Source of the DNA: Sesamum alatum
Lineage: Eukaryota > Streptophyta > Magnoliopsida > Lamiales > Pedaliaceae
DNA: 64,000 nucleotides
Direction: 5' to 3'
NCBI GenBank assembly: GCA_034509735.1
Contig: JACGWO010000010.1
Location: forward strand, 14,211,193-14,275,192
Made by a program: the position numbers and the translations under genes. The notes below the pieces were generated by a model. The model saw nothing but the letters and a program-made list of their open reading frames with translations, was not told the origin of the DNA and did no database searches. Each line of letters begins with the position of its first letter. Position 1 is the first letter of the stretch. Of this stretch, positions 57,715 to 64,000 are shown piece by piece.

Positions 57715-58900
57715 AAAATTGAAACGGTCATTATATACCACGACCATTCCTAGTACAAGTACAATATTTTCAAATATCTGCCAAACAAAAAAAAAATATG
57801 TGGAAAATTTGAAGCTAGGAACGGTCAACATATTCCCATGACCGTTCCTATTACAGGTACAATTTTTCAATTTTTCGCCTACTGGAAAATAGGCTCCAAA
57901 TTTGAATTAGGAACAGTCAGAATAATTGAGTGACTATTCCAGATGCAGGTCCAAATTTTTGCTTTGGCGCCCAATGAAAAATTGGTGGGAAAATCGAATT
58001 TTGGAGCAGTCGTTTTATATCCAATCGTTCCTAAGTTAAAGGCAATGCGACAGTTCCTATATATAACCCCTAACCGTTCCTATGTTATTACTATAATAAA
58101 TCGTTCCTAAGGCAATTGTAACCGCTCCAAATTGTGTTACTATATTGTGTATTTTACCTAATTCTAATGATATCTCAACATCCGTGAGTCGGATCGACAC
58201 TATTCTTAAACACATACAAGATTATGAATAAGATTTCGTATCTACCACACTGATTTTCAATCAGATGGTCGGATTGAAGGATGTAATGGTTCTTATGATG
58301 ACGAATACTGACCGGGAATGATATCTCAATATCCACAAATCGAAAATTTTTAAAAGTACATATAATGTATTCATGTATGTGTTAAATCAAATCTAACGGT
58401 CTTATTGTAATTTTGACGGTCTGATTAGGCGATGCACTACAACAATACAAGATGCTAGTTCACTCTATGAAATACTAACAAACTTAATTATAGAAATATA
58501 CTTCTCGTCGTGAATGTGTATCTAATTTTTTAAATTACTATATATTTTCAAATTCTTTAAATGGCTAATTGTATACCTTTATTCGATCATACACGTGTTC
58601 GGAACGTGTTTTCTTAATTTATATTTATTGTCTAAAAAGACCCAAAAACATTTTGCAATGCATATAGGTTTGGTCACGTATGAAAATAGGAACGGTCACC
58701 ACTTACAGGTCAGCAAACGATGCCATTTTCGTATTTAGGAATGGTGCTAGTAACACTTTAACTATTGAATGACCTTTCCTATTAAGTTCAATATCAGTAC
58801 TACGTCGTAAAACGTCGTCGTTTTAACATCGAAACGATGTCGTATTTGTCATTAGGAACAGGCTTAGGCACGGTCTGCACAAAATAAGACCGTTCCAAAA
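57715..58900. repeat. internal cluster of CACTA subterminal-type motifs upstream of the TNPA-like gene
   Basis: At least a dozen copies of GGAACGGTC / GACCGTTCC or one-base variants lie at about 57817, 57838, 57901, 58022, 58072, 58101, 58690, 58735 and 58888. A segment without them (58160-58660) carries two copies of 'aatgatatctcaa(c/t)atcc'. Either these regulate the second gene or they mark the terminus of a second element. Confidence 0.65.
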
Positions 58901-58903
58901 TTC

Positions 58904-58912
58904 TTATATAAA
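58904..58912 (+). promoter_or_regulatory. TATA box of the TNPA-like gene
   Basis: 'ttatataaat' lies about 30 bp upstream of a CT-rich leader, immediately after the GGAACGGTC cluster. This is the expected layout of a promoter that is repressed or activated by binding to those motifs. Confidence 0.55.
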
Positions 58913-58920
58913 TTTGACCC

Positions 58921-60485
58921 TTGGCAGATTTTCTCTCATTTTACTGCCTCTCAGTCTCCCTCTCAATCTCTCTCTCTAACCCTCCGCCGCCTCAACCTCC
59001 CTCCGATCCACCGCTGCCTCCCCCATCCCCGCCAGCACCTTCACCACCACCATCAACCCGCCGTCACCTCCACCATCCACCGCTAGCGCCTCCACCATCT
59101 ACGACAACCACCTTCGCCACCACCATCAACCCGCCGTCAGCGCCAACACCACTTCCAAGTAGGCTTCCAAAAAGTCGATTTGTTTTTTCTGTTTCAGAAA
59201 ATTTCTGAAATTGCATGTAAATTTTATAATAGTATGTAATGCTAGGGGATTTATGTGGAATGTTTTTGTGCAATTTCTGTAATTTTCTAGTAGTTTTTTG
59301 AATTTCTATAATTTCTGAAAATTGATGTGTAAATTGTGTATTTTCTCTAATTATGGAAATTGTAATGTAGTTTCTGTAGTTTCTATATTTTTTGGTAATT
59401 TTTTGTAATTTGTCAATTTTCTGTAATTTCTGCAAATTGTTGTGTAATTGGTGAATTTTCTGTAATTTTTTGAATTAATTATGAAATTTCTGTAATATTG
59501 GATAGTTTCTGTAATAACTAAAATAATTTTTGGTAATTTTGTGTTTAATTAAGATTTTTTCTGCAAAACCTGTAAATTTTTTGGAATATAGGATATTTCA
59601 TATTTTATTAGAAATTTTAGATGTTATTAGAAAATTTAGGATAACTACAATAATTATTTTAAAAATATCATGTATTTTTTTGAAAATAAATATATGAAAT
59701 TGTTGTTTTTTTTGCTATTTTTAAAATAATTTTTGTTATTTTTAACAAAATTTTTATTTATTTATAAAGAAATTAACATTTTTTTTAAAATAAGGCTGTT
59801 ATTTTCACTAGTTTTGAAAAAAAAAAGCCTGCCAATTTTTTTAAATATTTTCTATTATTTTTAACAAAATTTTTAGTTATTTATAAATAATTTCTGTCAT
59901 TTTTATGAAGAATTGTCAATTTTAAAAAAAAATGATCTTTTATTTTTATAAGTATTATATGTTATTTTTTAAAACAAATTTTGTTACTTAAAAAAAATCT
60001 GAAATTTATAAAATATTTTTTGTTATTTTAAAAAATAATATGACATTTATAAAATTACTTTATGTTAATTTTTAAAAAAATTCTCACATTTTTTAAATTA
60101 TAATTTGTTATTATTATAAGACTTATTATAATTACAATAATGTCAAAAGTTGGGACTTATTAATCATTTTAGGCTTTAGGAAACAAATTAGGATTAGAAT
60201 GTATTAGATTATCAGTTTAATATACGTGGGATTTAGTATATATTTTAAAAAATTATTGTTAATTTTAGTATACATTTTAGGAAAGAATTTTGGGATTTAT
60301 GGAAAATTCCAATAATCTACCATTTATTAGATTAATTTTGGAACTTAGTATAGAATTTTGGGTTTTACTTTACATTTCATATTCAAAATTTAGAAAATTA
60401 TCATTATTAAAAAATAAATTGATACTTATATTTTTTAAAAAATTCATACCACTAATAGTTTTTAAAAAGAAATTGTAGATCATGT
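58921..60485 (+). other. 5' leader exon and long AT-rich first intron of the TNPA-like gene
   Basis: A CT/CCG-rich stretch (58930-59160) could encode a Pro-rich leader, but its frame is low-complexity. A donor-like 'ccaa|gtaggc' at about 59157 opens about 1.3 kb of AT-rich sequence with repeats of 'tttctgtaattt'. The gene proper resumes near 60480. No other gene is visible in the intron. Confidence 0.4.
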
Positions 60486-61995
60486 ATGGTCGGGATTTTC
60501 CTCGTAGGCAGTGGCCATGCTCGCGGCCGTGGTCGTGGCCCGTCGGTTCCACCACCGGCGGGTGCTGCTTCCCAGGTTGGGGAAGCAGCATTCCGACAAC
60601 CCCCACCACCACCACCGGCAAAGCAGTCAGCTGCCGCACCAGTGCAGGATCAGGAGCCCGATTCGTCTACTTCTGCACGTGCCTAAGAGGCTGCTGGACC
60701 ATCTACTCCTGCACTGGCGGCAGATCCGGCTCATCTATGGGCTGCACCACCCCTACCACCCACACCTGCCCCACCACTCCCCCCACCATCAGGTATATTT
60801 TTTTAAAAATATTTTTGTAATTTAAATTATTATTTTTATGTCACAATAATTATAATATAATTTCAGGGTTGAGCGCAAGATACACGAGCGCATGTACGTG
60901 GTGGTGCGAGGACACTATCCCCACCCTTGGGGCTGTTTGCGTCAGGTGCCGCCAGAGCACCAACATTTCTGGTTAGAGAGCCTGAAGGTAACGTACTTTG
61001 ATTTCCAATTATGGTATAAATTAATTTTTTATTAAATATTTTAATAAATTTTTTTATTTTTTTGCAGATGACGTATTGGTGGGACTGTGAGGATTAGTCT
61101 ATGTTCAAAGTCTTCCTCACGTCTATGGGGAAGTACCTCCGCAAGAAGTTCGTTCTTGCCTGAAAGTCTCTGGTGACGCCTCTCTGGCAGGCGAACGAAG
61201 TCCAGCAACAACTCCTACTGTACTGGGACAACCAAGAGTTCAAGGACGAGTGAGCCAAGAACAAGCAACCGGTCCGCCAACCCAGCATCATCCTTTACTG
61301 TCTACGGTGGGGGTTCTGCCTCTATCGAGATGTACAAGAGGAAGACGGTAAGAAATTTAATTTTTCTTAAAGTATTCATCATTATTGAATTGAAATTGTA
61401 ATAACTGTTTCTTTTTTCTTTTCAGGAGGCGCAGCTCGATTGGCCAGTCAAGCAAATGGAGTTATTCTCCAGATGCTACAAGAAGAAGGCTGGCGGTGGC
61501 TGGAGCGGCCGAGGGCAGCGGAGGTGGCGGTAAGCTTTGTATTACATTTTTAAATTTATTTTCTTTTAATTTTTGGAAATAATAACAATAATTTACTATT
61601 TTTTCAAGAGACGTTCCAGAAGTTGCTGGAGGATCACCAGCGTCAGGCCACGACCAATCCTGGGGATCGTCCGGCCGAATCAGAGGGCTTGGTGGTGAAG
61701 ACCGAGCAAGATTTGTGGCTGGCTGCAGTCGGAGGCAAGAACAATGGTCGAGTATCCGATCTTGGTTCGAGGCCCATGGCTTTAGCCAGATCTTTACCTC
61801 ACCATCACCAACGCCACCGCTACCACCTGCGTCAAACATGGAGGATCGCATGGTACGGCTGGAGGTGATGGTCGACATGATGGGCATGATGAAGACTCTG
61901 TAGACCAACTCTACTGCTAGCCCCTCACGGCCTCTGACTGACCCCCTCTCCCAGACGATGACGATATGGACCAGGACGAGGGGGATGAGGTGTAG
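60486..61995 (+). pseudogene. TNPA-type CACTA protein (plant transposase family 24-like)
   Basis: ATG at 60486 begins MVGIFLVGSGHARGRGRG and then a Pro/Ala-rich region (stop TAA at 60684). After an intron at 60793-60866 the conserved domain reads RKIHERMYVVVRGHYPHPWG, MTYWWDCED, KVFLTSMGKYLRKKFVLA, then NRSANPASSFTVYGGGSASI, EAQLDWPVKQMELFSRCYKK, EQDLWLAAVGGKNNGRVSDL and MEDRMVRLEVMVDMMGMM, with an acidic end (PDDDDMDQDEGDEV, stop 61993-61995). Exon breaks are near 60987/61068, 61348/61427 and 61531/61608. Stops at 61096, 61160 and 61251 and at least one shift show it is dead. In En/Spm, TNPA binds the subterminal repeats. Confidence 0.75.
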
Positions 61996-62204
61996 ATTTA
62001 GGATTTTTCTTTAAAAAAAAATTGTAATTAAATTGGATAATATTTTTTTAATATATTTTTTTTGAAATTATGCATTTTTTTTGGTATTTAAATAATAATT
62101 ATTTAACCAAAATTAAAAATTATTAATAACTTAAATTTTATTTTAATAATAATAATAATAATTAATATTATATAATAATAAAAAAATTTAATGATTCATT
62201 TATT

Positions 62205-62890
62205 TAGGAATGGTCTTTTCTACAGTCACATATATCATAAAAATCGACGTAACCGTTCCAACGGAAGACCGGTATACTGAGACGACTGTTCCTAAAATCG
62301 TATAAAAGATTATTCCAAATTAGGGGCCGACCGTTCCTAAAATTAGTCCTAATTCAAGGTTTTCATGGTATAGTTAGTGTTCCAAACCGAATACCAAAAA
62401 TCGCTCCAAAAACGTATTCCAAATAAAGATTAAAAAATTATTCTACGTTCCTTAGCAAAGCAGGTCAAGGTGTGCGCCATCAACCGTTTCAAAATCTATC
62501 CCCAAACAAATAACATACCGTTCCAATTTATATTCCAGAGTCAGTTGAAAAATGCATCTCCCATATATTTAGCACGATGCAAACAGAGTTCCAACGATCG
62601 TTCCAAATTACGTGAAATACATAACATTTGATCGTTCCAAATATTAACCATGTGTTCCAAATGCAGAAATTATATATTCACACACACAAAGCTATTTAGG
62701 AATGGTTTTTATCTTGCATACCAAAAACAATTCCAAAATAGGAACTGTCCTCGGAAAACCGTTCCTAAATATTAGGAATACCTCCAGTTTCAACGGATTG
62801 TTAACCGTTCCTAAGCGAGATCCAACTTCATTCAGTGGTCTTTCAACCGTTCCAAAAGGAAAAAAGAGCGTTCCTAAACCCGTTTCAATT
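62205..62890. repeat. right subterminal repeats of the CACTA element
   Basis: Dense motifs in both orientations: 'aggaatggtc', 'aaccgttccaacgg', 'gactgttcctaaa', 'gaccgttcctaaa', 'gatcgttccaaa', 'aaccgttcctaag' and 'caaccgttccaaaa'. They match the left-end consensus and end at the TIR-like 'ctgcattttttttgtaaac'. Confidence 0.75.
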
Positions 62891-63125
62891 CCTGCATTTT
62901 TTTTGTAAACTAATATATGGTACTAAGATTTATTCAAATTTGAATTGTAAAAAACTCATGAAATTTTTTATTGAGTTTCTTAATGCGAAATATTTTAAAT
63001 AAATTATCTAGCAAAACAAATAGTAATAATATAAATAAGAAAATAAAATAGTGTTTAAAAATCGTATTTATATACATACAACTTTTAAAATTAAAAAAAT
63101 AAAACAACAACCCTAATCTAAACTA

Positions 63126-63375
63126 GCCTCCCCGTCACAACGTTCGCACCGTCTTGTGCATCATTGTCTGGAGCTGGGGGATCAGCTGGCGGCAGGGATG
63201 GTTGGGGCGTCGGTCGGACGGGCCAAGTATGCACCATCTTCTGGAACGTCTCGTACAAAATGAATAGGTGATTAGTAAAAATAAATAAATAAATTTAAAT
63301 TGGAAAGATAAAGATTATAACTATAAAACAACTTACCGCGACCCCCTCTACCATCGGCTGCTCCATTGCTCTTCA
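63126..63375 (-). pseudogene. second TNPA-like C-terminal fragment, opposite orientation
   Basis: On the minus strand a short exon MKSNGAADGRGGRG (about 63375-63334) ends at a donor 'gtaagt'. After an intron of about 75 bp comes ETFQKMVHTWPVRPTPQPSL and a stop at 63126. The layout matches the 3' exons of the plus-strand TNPA-like gene (GRGQRRWR|gtaagc, then ETFQKLLEDH), but the C-terminus differs. It points to a second CACTA element or an inverted duplication; the rest lies off the right edge. Confidence 0.5.
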
Positions 63376-64000
63376 TGGATTTATAACTTGAAAAATTATA
63401 ATATTAAAAATTATTAATTGAATTATATTATGTATAAAATTATACTGATTATAATATTTATAAGTAATATTTAAAACTATTATCCCATATTATATTGATT
63501 ATGTTTTTCAGTAATTTATAATTATATTATATTGATTAAATTATTTTAAAGTATATTAGATTAATTGTATTATATTATGTGTAAAATTGCACAAATTTAC
63601 ATAAAAAAACAATGCTAAAGAAATTAAAAACAATCTGAAAATTACAGAGATTTACATAAGAAAAACATTTCATCAATTTATTTCATTAAATTAATTTTTT
63701 CAGAAATTATATAAAAAAATTCAGAAAAATTTTAAAAACTACCCAATATTTTTACAAAAATTCTAACAATAATTATCTGAAAATATTTAATGAAAATCAA
63801 TTAATTTAGGCATCATCTACCCAAAAAAAAGAAAAACTAAATTTACACACAAAAAAATTACAAAAAATCACTGAAAATTGTAGCAAAAATTTTCAAAAAC
63901 GTTTCCAACATGTTCAGATAATTTTCCAACATTTAGCCATCATCGACTAATTTAGGCATCAGTACAAAATTTATGCATCATCAACTAATTCAGGCATCAT
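63376..64000. other. AT-rich sequence, probably intron of the minus-strand TNPA-like copy
   Basis: Composition and phrases ('aaaattttcagaaa', 'acagaaatttac'-type) mirror the AT-rich intron at 59200-60470 in reverse. The last 100 bp contain repeats of 'catcatc(g/a)actaatt(t/c)aggcatca'. No coding frame. Confidence 0.4.

Larger units (their letters stand above)
33405..62912 (+). mobile_element. CACTA (En/Spm) transposon, decayed, with nested Copia elements
   Basis: The left end TACTACAAAAATATGCAG and the complement of the right end (TTTACAAAAAAAATGCAG) resemble each other and the family consensus CACTACAAAAA. Both ends are followed by clusters of GACCGTTCC/GGAACGGTC motifs, as expected for subterminal transposase-binding repeats. 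Inside are a TNP2-type gene (34316-36690 plus 56269-57557) and a TNPA-type gene (58921-61995). After removing the nested 19.5-kb insertion the element is about 10 kb. The first base (T for C) and the right TIR are worn, and no 3-bp target duplication was confirmed, so the right boundary is tentative. Confidence 0.7.

Noticed and set aside
58921..59208. Pro/Ser-rich frame that could be a cell-wall extensin-like protein
   Set aside because: It is low-complexity CCN sequence in the leader of the TNPA-like gene, directly after that gene's TATA box. It lacks SPPPP repeats and a signal peptide.
60370..60639. Minus-strand frame opposite the TNPA-like N-terminus
   Set aside because: It is a shadow of the GC-rich plus-strand coding region.
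1..64000. Search for tRNA, rRNA, snoRNA, CRISPR or a bacterial-type operon
   Set aside because: No cloverleaf with conserved A and B boxes was noticed, no rRNA-like sequence, no regular short-spacer array, and no prokaryotic gene layout. The TGGTATC..AGC matches are retrotransposon primer-binding sites, not tRNA genes.

Overview
The window is nuclear DNA from a flowering plant, almost certainly a eudicot. The evidence is GT-AG introns, AT-rich intergenic sequence, and plant families of retrotransposons, CACTA elements and Helitrons. The style of the Copia gag/LTR sequences would suit Lamiales, but that is only an impression. I see one apparently intact host gene, at the left edge. The rest is mostly a layered deposit of transposable elements.

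Region 1 (about 1-11,100, minus strand): a plant rhamnogalacturonan endolyase gene (polysaccharide lyase family 4). Thirteen coding exons join in frame with correct splice sites, giving about 551 codons from the ATG at 9149. The last part of the gene lies off the left edge. Its introns hold about a dozen foldback MITE-like elements, several with 9-10 bp target duplications, plus a LINE tail.

Region 2 (about 11,100-20,400): gene-poor sequence. It holds RNase H-like relics repeated in tandem, a Copia LTR piece, and a tandem repeat of about 0.6 kb split by a 2.38-kb non-autonomous Helitron. The Helitron's empty site is preserved in the neighbouring repeat copy.

Region 3 (about 20,400-26,100): a decayed minus-strand Copia element broken by a complete solo LTR (target duplication CTGGA). 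It is fused to the 5' end of a Ty3/Gypsy element (gag start, primer-binding site, LTR).

Region 4 (about 26,100-33,400): two TIR-like layers around a 2.69-kb LTR-like insertion (target duplication TAGAC), a foldback element of about 0.9 kb, and little else.

Region 5 (about 33,400-62,900): a decayed CACTA (En/Spm) transposon with TNP2-type and TNPA-type genes. A plus-strand Copia element (36,771-56,265, target duplication TAGAT) lies in a TNP2 intron, right at the 3' splice site. Its 3' LTR is in turn interrupted by a minus-strand Copia element of the same lineage (44,256-54,106, target duplication CTTTG/CTCTG). Beyond 63,100 is a second, oppositely oriented TNPA-like fragment.

No multi-gene host pathway, RNA gene or CRISPR is visible. 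The most novel-looking signal is in the untranslated leaders of the two Copia elements. Each carries two hairpins with an invariant CACGAGTCGTG tip, and the outer stems differ in sequence while still pairing.
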